From Anseranas semipalmata (taxonomy: Eukaryota > Chordata > Aves > Anseriformes > Anseranatidae), in NCBI GenBank assembly GCA_013399115.1, contig VXAA01000912.1:62169-126168 (forward strand): a stretch of DNA of 64,000 nt, in the 5' to 3' direction. Within the stretch, counting starts at the first letter, position 1. Every line of letters begins with the position of its first letter. The position numbers were made by a program, and so were the translations under genes. Shown piece after piece: positions 26,559-38,813 of this stretch. The notes beneath the pieces were generated by a model. That model had not been told where the DNA came from. It did not search any database and saw nothing but the letters and a program-made list of their open reading frames with translations.

Positions 26559-26957
26559 AACATATGAAGGATATTCTTGTGATATATGAACAAGAAGCAG
26601 AAGAGTGGGCTCTGTATTTGAAATCTCTTTTTGGACACATAGTGAATGAAGAGGGAATCCTTCTCTACGATCTGGAGACTTTGTCTTTCAAGCACCTGGA
26701 GTTACTCTCTTTACCCTGTTATAAATGTAAACTCCTGATACTATCATGTGGACTTCTTAAATGCCTGAATCAAGAGAGATGCTGTTTTCTGGAGCATGTT
26801 CTTCAACCTCCGGATAATGCGGTGATTCTGCTTTGTGGGGTGGAGAATTCAGAGATTCTTTATGAGATACTGACCTTAGGTGGAAGGAGCAGAGAGATCT
26901 CCACTGATCAGGAACCTGAGGAATATCTCTCAGTTGTTACTGGAATTATTCAAACAG
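26559..26957 (+). CDS. BANK1: BANK1 exon 2, TIR-like domain
   Basis: This exon encodes residues 5-137, the TIR-like module through which BANK1 is reported to engage TLR adaptors and TRAF6 and to lie near the IP3-receptor-binding region. Recognisable BANK1 segments are KDILVIYEQEAEEWALYL (8-25), LLYDLETLSFKHLELL (39-54), CYKCKLLIL, VILLCGVENSEILYEIL and EISTDQEPEEYLSVV. The module is non-catalytic in this family. YEIL and other tyrosines are possible phosphorylation sites. The acceptor is ttctctag|AA and the donor CAG|gtaatt at 26958. The exon is 399 nt and phase 1 at both ends, so skipping keeps the frame. The internal ATG at 26564 is Met7 of the spliced protein, not the preferred start. Confidence 0.95.
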
Positions 26958-29900
26958 GTAATTTTAAAATATAAACTTCTTATGATTATTAAGTTTTCTA
27001 TCTGTATTAATATAATTTAAAAGAGAGAAAAGTGAGCATTTGAATTTTCTGTAGAAATGATCTCTCTTCAGTTTGGTCCAACAGTTTTGATGCATCTGTC
27101 GTTTAAGTCTTATTGACTTCAATATTGATTTCTTACTGACTTACAAAAGTACTGGCATACACTCAATCCAGCTTCTGTTTCACAAGGAAGCAGCTTTGGA
27201 AAGTCCAAAAGCTGCCCCTGGCACTTGTGAGCCTACCTTCACTACTTCATGGTAAGGTTGAAGAGCTGGCATACACTTGTTTCATTGTTTCCTGGGTTTA
27301 CGAATCTCATAAATAGTACAAAACTATGGCTTTGTTTCATCTCTTTCAAAATGCTTTAACATGATAGTATATGTATATCTCTTTAGGTAAACCTGACAGA
27401 GAAAAATAATTACTGGCCAAGACCCAGTTTTATGGGTGGCATAATTTCCAGTGTGACACACGCAAGCTGTAAGAGCAGAAGTTCCCTTCCCCTTTTACCA
27501 ACTGAAGTAACAAGTCTGTACTGGAAGGCCTAAAATTGTTGAGCCTGTGTGTGTTTGCACATCCATGGAAGCAACGAAGAAGAGCTCATATAAAAATCAG
27601 CACTTCTGGAATGTAAGAAAAACTCTTTGGAGGGTTATAGGTACTGAAATGGCAAAGTCCGCATATGTTGTTAAGTTTAACCTTTTTGTGCCAGGCTGCA
27701 CAAATGTAACCGAGAGATAGCTTTAGAAAGACAGATGCATTGGCCACTTTGGAAAGACAATGTAGGTTGTGTGCTGGTTTCCAGTAGATGCCTGTGTGTT
27801 TTCCTTTGAGAGCATATTTACAGCTGCTTCTTTGTAGTCTTTAGGTCTCTTGCCTTCTTTCAGCTCCTGCTGTTTTGTTGGGTTTTTTTGTGTGCTAAGC
27901 AGAACATTGTGCTTCTGCCTTTATCTGCAAGGTGCCATTTTACTGGCATGGGAGCTTGTGCTCGAGAAAGACATCCTGCAGTTTGGGAGTTTTACTTTGA
28001 AATGAACCTGTCCCTAGAAGCACGTGTGCATGCAAATGAACAAATAAGAATATTCTTTTGAACACTGGGGTAGTGACCTATCTGGATGTCCCTGTTTGGT
28101 ATTTATTAACCTTTACCTCAGTACATCTTCTGAGCATCTCTCAGACTTCTGGTTTCAGAGCTACTTATGGTTGCCTGCTATGGTTTCAGGAATTAATGGA
28201 AGCAATTTTTGACTGTGCCTAATATTTATAGCTTCAGAGAAGTTCCTTGGCAACTTTTCTGTGAAATGAAAACAACGAGTCTATACCATGTATGTGTGTG
28301 TATTGGAAGGAACTGTGCCCAGGGACAGCCAGTTGACTCATGCACAGGAAATTGCAAACTTTTTTCTGAAAAGATAAACTGTTTCTTAGAAGACAGATGA
28401 TGGTTCTTTGCCGAGGTCTGTGTGTTCACAGAAATATTTATTGCATCTGCCCTCGGGATTTTAGTTACTTTTACTTTTTACTTTAATGTCAGGTGCTCAA
28501 ATCATCATTTCTTTGGCAGTTACCAGCATCAGATACCGGTACAAAGATGAATTAATGAGCAGTTGTCAAAGACCTCTGTCTTGATGTGTACATCTCTACC
28601 AGGGCTGCGCAGCCTGACTGGGATCAGACGAGTTCAGTTGTCTGATCTGGATCCAGGACTGGGAGCAGTGTTGCTGCCTGGTGCTTCAGGGTGGAAGCCC
28701 TCCTTCGTGCCCACAGCTGAGAACTGCTCTGGCCCTGGTTTTTCTGTGCCGGTGTGCCTTGGCCTTCAGGCAGGCCGGCTCAGGTCACTGCTTGCTAGAA
28801 GAGCTATTCACTGCTCTCTGGTGCGCTGTGCAAGGATTCTCAGTATGAGATGCTGACACCTGGGTGCTGATTCAAGCTCTGAGGAATAAGGATGTGCATT
28901 GCTTATTATTTACCTTCGCTTAAAGGTAATGGTGACTGTTTGCAGTGCCCATATTTACGATATTCTTTCGTAGAATCATATTAAGCTCTTAGACTTCGAT
29001 ATCTGTGGCAGGGATTTTGATTGCACATTTGGGAAAGACATTTTTCCTCTGGGTTTAAAATGGCTTGCTAAGGGGTTATTAAACATACTTGGATTGTTTC
29101 TTCTGTGAAGCAATTTTTTTTTTTTTTAATGCTTTGTTCAGGATTATGCGCTCAGGACTTCCCTTCTGTCTCCATATGGGTCATCTTCTATCTCTTTTAA
29201 TTGTTTTCAGTGCTTATCTCTTGTTCCTTCTATTTCTGCTTTTGGAGACAGTGATGAATACACTGTGGTGTATATTCTCCATGCTTTTCCATTCCTTTTG
29301 CTTCCTAAACATCCATTACTGTTAATTTGTTCTTCCATACACTTGTCTTCTTGTCTCCTCAGTATTAATAAAGAGCTGCCACTCTGCCACAGTCTAAAAA
29401 ATGTAGTGATGTGCTCTAATTACAATGATTGCATGGCACCATGCTGTTGTTCACCACAACTCAATTCTGTTAATCCCTAAGGACAGTGGGCTGTTGAGAT
29501 GGTAGGTCTGACTGATTCCAGATTTCAGGGGTGGCTGGTAGCAGTTATAACAGCTGAAGATGGATGCTAAATTGGGTTGTCACAGTTCTGAAGAGAGTTA
29601 ATAATGGTGTAGGTTAGGTGCTAATAATCACCATCCTTCCACTACAGCTTTCTCCATGTTCTACAAAGTTCCTAGGCAAGGTAAGTTCTCAGCTGTCCCT
29701 TCTGTCCTAGATGCCATTCTCTTTGTACTGTCTGAACAGCGTGAGATGGAAAGAGTACAGAATAAATGCAATTTTATATTCCTCCTACCAATTATTTTAA
29801 AACAGCCTTTCACCTACTAGAAGGTGCCAATTTCATCCTGTTGGAGCAGGTAATGTTAGAACTTCCTTCTACCTCTATAGTGGTATGTGTACCAAAAATT

Positions 29901-30860
29901 CCAGGCAAAAAACAGTAATTAAAATGCTCAGTAAAACTAAATAAAATGCAAGGGCCATGGGTTTTGTATCCAGTAGAGAGCTTTTTCCCACCGCAGTGCA
30001 ATTCAAACGCAAAATCTGAAGGGTTTGTCATCCCTGTTGGAAGGGAGCAAATGGAGAACATCTTGGGGGAGAAAAGGGAGAACTGAGATGCATGGAAACT
30101 GACCTTTCTAACCTGTTTCCTGGTTGGTGACAGATTTTATTATACTCACCTTACGCACGAAGAAGAATGCAAATATTTTTGTTGCTGTCAAAAGATTCCT
30201 TTAACAGGAGTTGTTCACAAAACACTTTGCAGCAATACTGTCTGAATCTCCTACATTCAGATGTAGAGTTGTTTCTGAATTTTCTGTAAGTGACTGTTTT
30301 CACTAAAAGAGTTAAATCTCTGAGAGTAGAAATTCAGAAATTTTATTATTCTATGTTCTATTATTCTAAGATGGCACAGTGTGAATCTAGTATTCTTACT
30401 TGTCTTTTCAACAGCTTTCTGTAATATTGCTGAAAGTAGAATCAGGAGACACTTTCTTTGCATTTGTCCTTTCTTTTCCCTTTTTCTTTCTACCACTTCT
30501 CCTTGGTCTGCTGTACTGTGTACCCCTTTTTATATTAAATTGACATACTTTCAATGTATTAATCCAATACCCTGGGGTTTTTTAGCCTAGATATAGGTTG
30601 GTTGGTTTGTTTTTGTGTAGTCCTGAAATACTTATACTTCAAATTCAGACTATTCATATGCTTGAGCAAATGGTTTATAGATAGATGGTTGAAGCTAGAA
30701 GTAGTTAATTAGATCTCTAAATGTCCTAAATTCCTCCTGCAGTTATTTGTGCCTCAGTATTGATGATGCAGAAAGGAGGACAGCTCTCATCTAATACAGA
30801 TACCTTTCTGTGTCACTATTTCTAAAGTATGCTGACATTTTTATGAGATTTTTTGTTTGG

Positions 30861-30874
30861 TTTTTTTTTTTTTT
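30861..30874. repeat. Poly-T tract (T14)
   Basis: An uninterrupted run of 14 T lies in intron 2, preceded by TTTTTTGTTTGG. This is simple sequence. Confidence 0.8.
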
Positions 30875-33800
30875 GGTGGGACCTCTCAGTACAACTCAGG
30901 AGTATAAGTATCCGTTAGTTTACTTGCAGTTTTATTAGATTTGATTGTTTACAGCTCAAAGAAAACTTAACAGTTCTTGTCATTTCCAGCTTTTTCCCTA
31001 ACAAGTGGTAGGCTCTTTTCTGCCATATGAAGAGAATCTGCTACTATAAAAATGAGTAGTTGAGAACTGCTCAACAAACCTACTGTATCAAAAAGTGGGA
31101 AGAGGTACGTTAATTAGCATAACCCAAATGGAAAGCTGTACTCAGAGTGTTTTAACAGCCTGGGAAGGATTCTCAGAAGGAATACTTTTACCTGAGACAT
31201 CAGTATGCCATTAATTTCTGACTATTAACAGGAAGGTATTCAGTGCACCAGCACAGAATTTTAATCACCAAGAAGAGTAATATTAAAGAAAGCTGTTTTT
31301 GCAACCAGTAGTGAAGTACAGCTCTGGAGTAATGAGATACTAGCATTTTGTATTTGTCTCTAATTAGTACATGTAGGACAAACAGGCTTGGAGGGACTAA
31401 TTTCCATTGTGTGGGTCACACAAAAGAGAAATAAGCTTTTTATGGTATCTGTCTCATATTTCATTTTATTGGATTTGTACCAGGAATTGGGGTATAATGT
31501 TTGAATACTGGAGTAATACTTCATATTTTGAGTCCAGTGCTTCATTTTTCTCCTGGAAAATCCTATTTCCATTGGTACTCCAATAGAAGTAACCAATAAC
31601 AGTGTGAATTTTCTTAGTCTGGCAGCAGGACTTGTGCTGATGAAAACCCTCATTTAAGTGGGAACTTTACCATTTTCTTCAAAGGGCAAGTATTTCACCT
31701 AGATTTTGACACTGAGTCTACAAAGAAATGAAACTAAGCACTAGCGAGAAGCAGAGTTCAAGAGGAAACAAAATCACTGATCTTTGGTTTTGTTTGCTTA
31801 TGAATAGTGAACACAGTGTGATTTTGTACATGCAGGAGCTAAAGCCAGGGTTATAAAGCACAAGACTGAGTAAATGGAGGTAAGTACATGGTTCTGGCTT
31901 TGCTTACTGCCAGAGGAGGCTGCAATAAATGAGACCACACAGTTGCACCTTTTTCCTCCTTTCCCAGAATCTTCTAGAGATGGGTTTCTCCATCTCCATG
32001 CAGAATGACTGCTGGAATAACAATGCAGTGACAGGAGTTTGAAAGGGGGACAACTATCAACAAAGCCTGTGAGTAGTGTCTGGCACCTGGTCCTGGCTAT
32101 TTCAAACCAGAAGAGAAACTTAAGCAGCAGCCTGGAGTTGGCAGCCATGGACAGGCTCTTGAGACTGCCTGCCCCTACTGGTTAAGCTGTTTGACTTCTG
32201 TGTTCCTTCTTTCCTTAACGCTTGCAAAATCCAAAGAAGACTTTATTCATCAGATTTCTTAGCAGCTCGTGTTTTGATCTGTCTAGCCAGTCGTGGTGAC
32301 CTGTATACTTGGATACTGAAGTATGCATCATGTATGTGATGTTTTTCCTCTTATTTTTTAACACTAATTGGATGAAAACTGCTTATACCTGGGAAGGTGA
32401 ATGTACAGATGTCTTAAATGCCATTAAAAGACATTCACGTTAGGACAAATCCCTAAAGTTTTTTATTATTATTAATAATAGGCAAATGAATAGAACATAA
32501 ACATTGCTGCTACAGCACATACTAATTTAAATTAATGTTCTGTGATTTTACTGTTGTTTATTTAGGTTATGCATTTTTTATTTTAAAAAGGAATTAATGG
32601 CTTTACCATCATTAGTCTGCTCTTTCAAGGTGATAAGTGGACATCATCCAAATTTGTATCATCACACAGCAGTCATCAGTCAGTATTTAGCTGCAGTTGT
32701 GAGGCTGTTTCTAAAGCTTACAGATAACTTAGGTTTAAGATTTCCAGCAGGTATTTTGCAGCCAGAGCTGAAAAACGGCTGTGCAAATCTGTAGTCTTAC
32801 ATGTCCTTAACATAACATATTATTGACTCTCTTCTGGTTTTATGCTGTGGTTACCTGTCGCAATTATGGAAAAGTTATTATTGGAAGGCATCTAGGGAAG
32901 TCCTCTGGAAATGCATTCTTTGTGTATTTTTGGCATGCAGATATTATTATAACAGAAGTGCTGTTTGTAGTTTCACCATAATGTATTTCTATTATGTCAG
33001 TGTCAACCCTTATTTTGTCTCATTTTCAAGAAGCTATGTTTTCCTGATTAAAAAATAAATTAAAAAAATTAATACATATCATTGAAAAAGAAGTGTGGCA
33101 TCTATATAAGTTCATACTGAAAAAAATCAGGATAGCAAAAAAAAAAAAACAACTTTTTGATACAGGATTAGATTTTGCTCTTGGTAGGGTTTCTCTGTAC
33201 TGACCTAAATGGCTCTGAGGACAGAGCTTGGTCCAGAAAATGTTTTTACAGTTACAAACGTAAGTATTCAAAAGTCAGAAAGCTGCAGATACAAAGTAGC
33301 CTATTAGATTTTAATTAGGCCCCTTGTTCATATGCATTGATTGCCTTTAATGACGTAAATGCATTCTTTTTTTTTTTCCCCTCAAGAACCTGTCCTCATT
33401 AGTACACAGGATAAATAGTACTCAGTTAATTAGCAGTTATTTGATACTTTGTTTTGTGTTTGAGTTTGTGGTTGCATTGCTTATGCCATTTGAATGGCAT
33501 TTGTACGCCATTCCAATCCTGTTGAGAAAACAGAATTATTAATTTGCTAATGTGCTGTTCTGTAGAACTCACTTCTGTGTTATGAGTGCTATCCAAACAG
33601 TTGATTTGGTCACCATTTTACATCCGAGTATTTAGCAAGATTAAGGTGAAGCATTTCTTCTACTTCTGATACTACTTTGAGGCATGGCTTTTCATAACAC
33701 TTGCCACTATACAGTGCTTCTAAGGTTGATATTCAAACTCCCTTTAATTTCAGGTGTATTGTGTGACTGCTCAGATGTCTGCGGGTCAGCTGTAAAGTCT

Positions 33801-36800
33801 TTCAAAGAAAGCGCAATACAAAACTAATGAGCACTTCTCAAAAGCATGTTTTAAAAGGCTTGCTACCTTTTTGCCTCAAAACTCCAGGATGGGAACAGAA
33901 AATTACTTAAATTCTCTGGAGCAGCAGTCAACTAATATCACTGTCCTTTTTCTCTCACTGGAGTCCCCTCCACGTTCACTGGGCTCCTGTTGCTAAAAGA
34001 ATAACTGAATCAGAGTACGGTAAACGGCACAAAACCACCAGTCAGTGCTAGAGTAGGTCTGTCTTGTGCACTGTTCCCAGTACAGATCAGTTTAAAAGAA
34101 ATAGTCAATGATATACCACAAAGGAGAGAGACTGCTTTTGAGTGTTTGGTTCCATGCAATCTAAATAAAGTGATTGTAAAGTGATTGTGCAGTCACTTTC
34201 CCATGCTCCTCTCCTCAGGCTTCTCACCCTAGCCTTGGCCTCTGTACCTAGGGACTCTTGCTCTTCAGTCTTCGTCCTGTATAGTAATACTGGTTATGCA
34301 CTTCTGGAGCATCCAGCAACATGCGTGGGACCCTCATCACGATTCTACAAGTGCTGTACAACAGCATGTCTGTTGAGTTAGCTCGATATCACAATATGGA
34401 GCTCAAGCAAGCCTTACCTCTTATGTCAATGCTATTTCAGATGTGGAAACACAGCGATAACTTGATCCAGCATAAAGAGTGGTGTAGACAGATACTGCAT
34501 AATATGGTAGTAAGTCTCCTGATAGTTATTATGCCATCAAAATCTTGTCAATGAATCAGAATTGGCAGAGTTTTTCTTTTTTTAATATTTGACCAGTACT
34601 TTACAGAATGTGGCTATGCCATCTTTGATGCGGTACTGGGAACTCTGCAGCGAGGTGTGCTGTGTTCTCAAACAGAGCCCTGCACAGTTGTCTCCTCTTC
34701 CAAAGCCCAATGTCTGCATCCATTTTCCATTGCTCACCTTCCTGCCCGTGATTCTGTTCTCTTTTTTGTTTTGCCCAGCTCCTCTCCTGTCATCTGCTAT
34801 GCTGATCTTCTTCCTCAAACCCACATTTCTTACTTGCTATAGTAAATTGAAAAGATCAGTCACAGGATGGTTTCTTGAAAAGGGATAAATGCAATTCCAT
34901 CTAAGTCTATCTCTAGGTTTGTTCCTTTCCACTCGCCTTTGGATTTTTTTTCTCCCTACCTGCAGAACTGTAGCTTTAAGATAGCTTTAATGTGCATCTA
35001 GAATAGCATCTAGAATTTCATAAAAAAAAAAAAGTTCAAATAAATGTATTGGTATTTCCTTATTTCTGAGGTTTTAAGTTGCTTGTCTATTTCTTAACTG
35101 TTTTACTTTGCCAATTTTCTGTTTGTTTTCTAATGCTGAGATCTTCCTAAGAGCAAGATAAAGATTCTGTGAAACAATACATTTGACAACAGTGATCATT
35201 ACTATCCTAAGCTGATGACAATTTAAAGATGTTTTGAAGGAGATACCCATTAAAGAATTATTCTCTTTCTTAGGTAAGCCACAGAATGAAAATCCTGGAG
35301 CCTCTTTTTCTTACATCTATGAAGCAGTTCTTGCAGACGGTGAGTTTGAGTTCCCCTTGCACTTTCTGAAGAGTAGTGGCTTTATTCAAGTAAATGAAAT
35401 GTGTTTCCTTGCATCTTGTCAGACATGAAAGGTGATAAACTAACCTTACCATAGTGTACAGCTGTGTAGAGGAACTTGCCTTGTTCTCAAACATCCACCC
35501 ACACATCTATACCCATGCATTCTTGTGAGGAGTGTGGGAAGAAGAGACTCAACAGGGGCATTTCCTTTTTCCTTGAATTTCAGAGTAGAGAAAAAAGGAG
35601 GACTCTGAAGAGCTTTTGTTTTCTGCTCCCAAAATGTGGAGTTTTGCTTGTGGTTAAAAGGGAGCTGATCTGAAATTTCGGATAGAGCAGTCCTACTCAC
35701 ATTATACTTGCAGCATGGTCACTGTCAGCCAGTGTTTGGGAGAAGCCCTGCATCCAGACTTCAGCTCCTGCTGGAATTGGCCATTCTGGTTTACTTACAT
35801 TTGTGAAAGCCCATAAAAACTCACTGGGGAAAACAGAAGGGCAAAATCTCCACTTAGTTGTAGTAAAGAGCTATCTGATGTGTTTCCTGTCCCCAGTTCT
35901 TACTTAAACAGCTTTATTTTTGGGTTGACACCTTTGTGAAGTGATTGGCTCAACACCACCAGCGTGCTGCCTGAAAACGGCTTTGTGAGGCCGAGAGTTA
36001 CCTTGGAATTCCTGGTGTAGCATTTCTGTGCTGCTGACTCAGTAGGTCTATCTCCCTGGCAAGGTGTCAGGGCTGAAGGATGCTGCAAGCTCACCAGCTC
36101 TTCCTTACTGGCATGAATTCAATATATATATGTCAGTGACCTATGGAGTTTAGGATTTTAGCTTCTTCAGTTAATTTCAAGACACACACATTAGCTTACA
36201 TGCTTTTAAATGCTTAACATTCTTCAGTTCACAAAGCAGAACAGTCTTGGGGCATGTGTATTGGGTACTTTTGAGATGAAACTAAAATGGAAAGCGCACT
36301 CAGGGAGCTCACTGGACACACTTCAGACACTGACAGGTATGCATCCTCCAGGTCCAGGCTAGAACTAGCTGGAAATAAGCCCCTTTGAAACGTGTGTAGT
36401 GTGGAAGTGAGTATTTAGCACCAAGCATTTCTTCCTTCTAAACCTTCTCCTATTAGTCCTACCTCCCTTCCAACAAGGACTGTCTTGGCATTGCAGGTGT
36501 ACTGGTGTTACCTCAAGCAGAAAACTGCTGTAAAGCTGCACTGTTTATCCCTACAGACCTGTTGTCAAGGTTTCTAAGGATGTCTCTTTTGGTCCTGTGC
36601 GAATGGACCCTGGCTTAGTGCACTGAAGAAGTTTGCTGGTATAGAGAGGGCTTTTTGTCATTATTGGCTTATCATCTAGTTGCTCAATAAGCTGGCATCA
36701 CTGTTCCTTTCATTCACAATTGTGATGCCCAAAAAATGGCAGTAAAAGAGGGAATGGTCAGCGAAAACAGAATTCTAAGAAAAGAAAGGACTGGGAAGAT

Positions 36801-37747
36801 GTTCCTCTAAGCTACTCCCACTTTAAACCCTGACACTTCTTTCGTATGAATCCTTTTCTACTTTTATACGCAGACTTGAAGAGCAGCTTTGAGTCCAAGT
36901 TTTCCATCAGCAGAGTGGCTGATGTTGTAATAAAATGAATTGAGGATTTTCCAGCTAAGAAAGTCTTGCATCAAAAGCAAAAAAATTCACTAGAAGTCTT
37001 TGCTGGAACGGCCTGGACTGCAGTTCTCAGTCAGCTTTTGGCAGCTACCTTGATAGCCCTGATTGTATTGAAGCACTTAAGAAGGAGAGATCTGAAAACT
37101 CGTTATCTTCCATGGCAAACTTACCTTCATTCTCACCACTTGGGAGATTCATGTACCATACCACTAAATCAGTATTACATTATTCTTCCCTTCTCACTGC
37201 AGCCTTCCTCCTGCTCGTGGCTAAGAAATTCTGCAGGATCCCAAGTGGATGCCATGTAATCTCAGCTGTAGTATCTACTGGTTAATGATGTCTAGGTATT
37301 GCTAAGAGGACCAAAGGGATTCTCAGCTGATGTGATGAGTGAAAGAGCTGACTAGAAAAAAGGGATTCGCAATAGTAATATTCTATATCTATGGTTAAGA
37401 CTCCAGTGAGGAAATACCTGGTCAAGATTTTCTTCTTGGTGGTGCAGCAGGGAGTAGTTATCTGATACTGTTGCAAAACTTCAAAGGGAAAAGTATCCCA
37501 AGAAGAGAAGTGATTGCAGTTTCGAAGATTCAGCATGTCAGTCTTTTCAAAGCCAAGAAACCTAAGATGGCAGCTGGAAATGAAACAGTGTTAGTGCCCT
37601 GCAAAAAATGTGTACCTTCAGGTGGCCAGCCAGGATTTGACTTTACACGAGTTGTGAAAAATGTATCCAGTGACTGCTTCTCTCTGATAAGAAGTAAAGG
37701 TATGCAGCGCTAAATTGTATGTATGACACAAAACAGAAGTGGCAGTA

Positions 37748-38813
37748 TGTTGTGGTTTCACCCTGCTGGGCAGCTAAGCTCCCCCACAACCGTGCTCTTA
37801 CTCCCCTTCCACGAAGGAAGAGGGGTGAAAATACAATCAGAAAGGGCTCAAGGGCTGAGATAAGGATAGGAAGATCGCTCACCAATTACTATCACAGGCA
37901 AAACAGACTCAACGTAGGGAGATTAATGTATTATTTCCTAATCACTAGCGAACTAGAACAGTGAGAAACTAAAAGCAAACTAAAACACCTTCCCCTATCC
38001 ACCCTGTTCTACCTCCTCCCCCCGAGCGGCGCAGAGGAACAGGGAATGGGGGCTGCGGTCAGTCCCTAACGCTGCGTCTCCGCCGCTCCTTCACGGTCAC
38101 TCTCTGCCCCTGCTCCATGTGGGGTCCCTCCCACGGGATGCCATCCTTCCCAAACTGGTCCTGCGTGGGCTTCCCACAGGCTGCAGCTCTTCCAGAACTG
38201 CTCCCATATGGGTCCGTACCACGGGGCCCATCCCTCAGGACCAAACTGCTCCAACATGGCTCCCCCACGGGCGGCAGCTCCCGCCAGGCCTCCTGCTCCT
38301 GCGTGGGCTCCTCTCCACGGGCTGCAGCTCCGGCCCGGGGCCTGCTCCTGCGGGGGCTCCCATGGGCCGCAGCCTCCTTCAGGCCACATCCACCAGCTCC
38401 ATGGGGGCTCCTCCATGGCTGCAGTGTGGAGATCTGCTCCGTGTGGTACCCATGGGCTGCAGGGGGACGGCCTGCTCCACCATGGGCCTCTCCACGGGCC
38501 TCAGGGGAGCTTCTGCTGTGGCGCCTGGAGCCCCTCCTGCCCTCCTTCTGCACTGCCCTGGGTGCCTGCAGGGCTGTTCCTCACCCCTCTCTCCCAGCTG
38601 CTGTTGCGCAGCAGTTTGTTCCCTGTCTTAACTCTGCTCTCCCAGAGGCCCAACCAGCGTCGCTCCCTGGCTCGGCTCTGGCCAGCAGCAGGTCCCTTTT
38701 GGAGGCGGCTGGAGCTGGCTCTGATCTGACGTGGGGCAGCTGCTGGGCTCTGCTCACAGAGGCCACCCCTGCAGCCCAATGCTACCAAAACCTTGCCATG
38801 TAAACCCAATACA
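37748..38813 (-). mobile_element. Solo LTR of an avian endogenous retrovirus
   Basis: This 1066-bp block starts TGTTGTGGTTTCACCCTGCT and ends CCCAATACA, so it has TG...CA ends. Near-matching 5-bp flanks, cagta and caata, are consistent with an old target-site duplication. The interior is much more GC- and CpG-rich than the surrounding intron. The overall sequence matches an LTR type I recognise from many bird genomes. I infer minus-strand sense from the polyadenylation-like hexamer AATACA on that strand (37927-37932). There is no internal gag, pol or env sequence, which is consistent with LTR-LTR recombination. Frames of up to 228 codons inside it (for example 38117-38803) come from GC-rich repeat DNA and are not genes. 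Confidence 0.85.
38115..38520. repeat. Degenerate minisatellite-like repeats within the LTR
   Basis: A core resembling CCACGGGCTGCAGCTCC recurs about nine times at irregular spacing of roughly 35-55 bases. Examples are near 38133, 38175, 38218, 38265, 38318, 38366, 38412, 38449 and 38492. Intervening segments are also similar (CTGCTCC, GCGTGGGCTCC). This points to internal tandem expansion in the LTR, probably in its U3 part if the minus-strand sense is right. Confidence 0.7.

Noticed and set aside
34219..34509. Exon-like segment bounded by ctcctctcctcag and GTAAGT in intron 2
   Set aside because: The splice-like ends are good, but the 77-codon frame inside has an upstream in-frame stop and no homology. 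Its position between exons 2 and 3 has no counterpart in BANK1. At most it is a noncoding exon.
38117..38803. Open frame of 228 codons (+), with overlapping frames of 170, 173 and 164 codons on both strands
   Set aside because: All lie inside the GC-rich solo LTR. Long frames on both strands reflect missing stop codons and internal tandem repeats, and no protein domain is seen.
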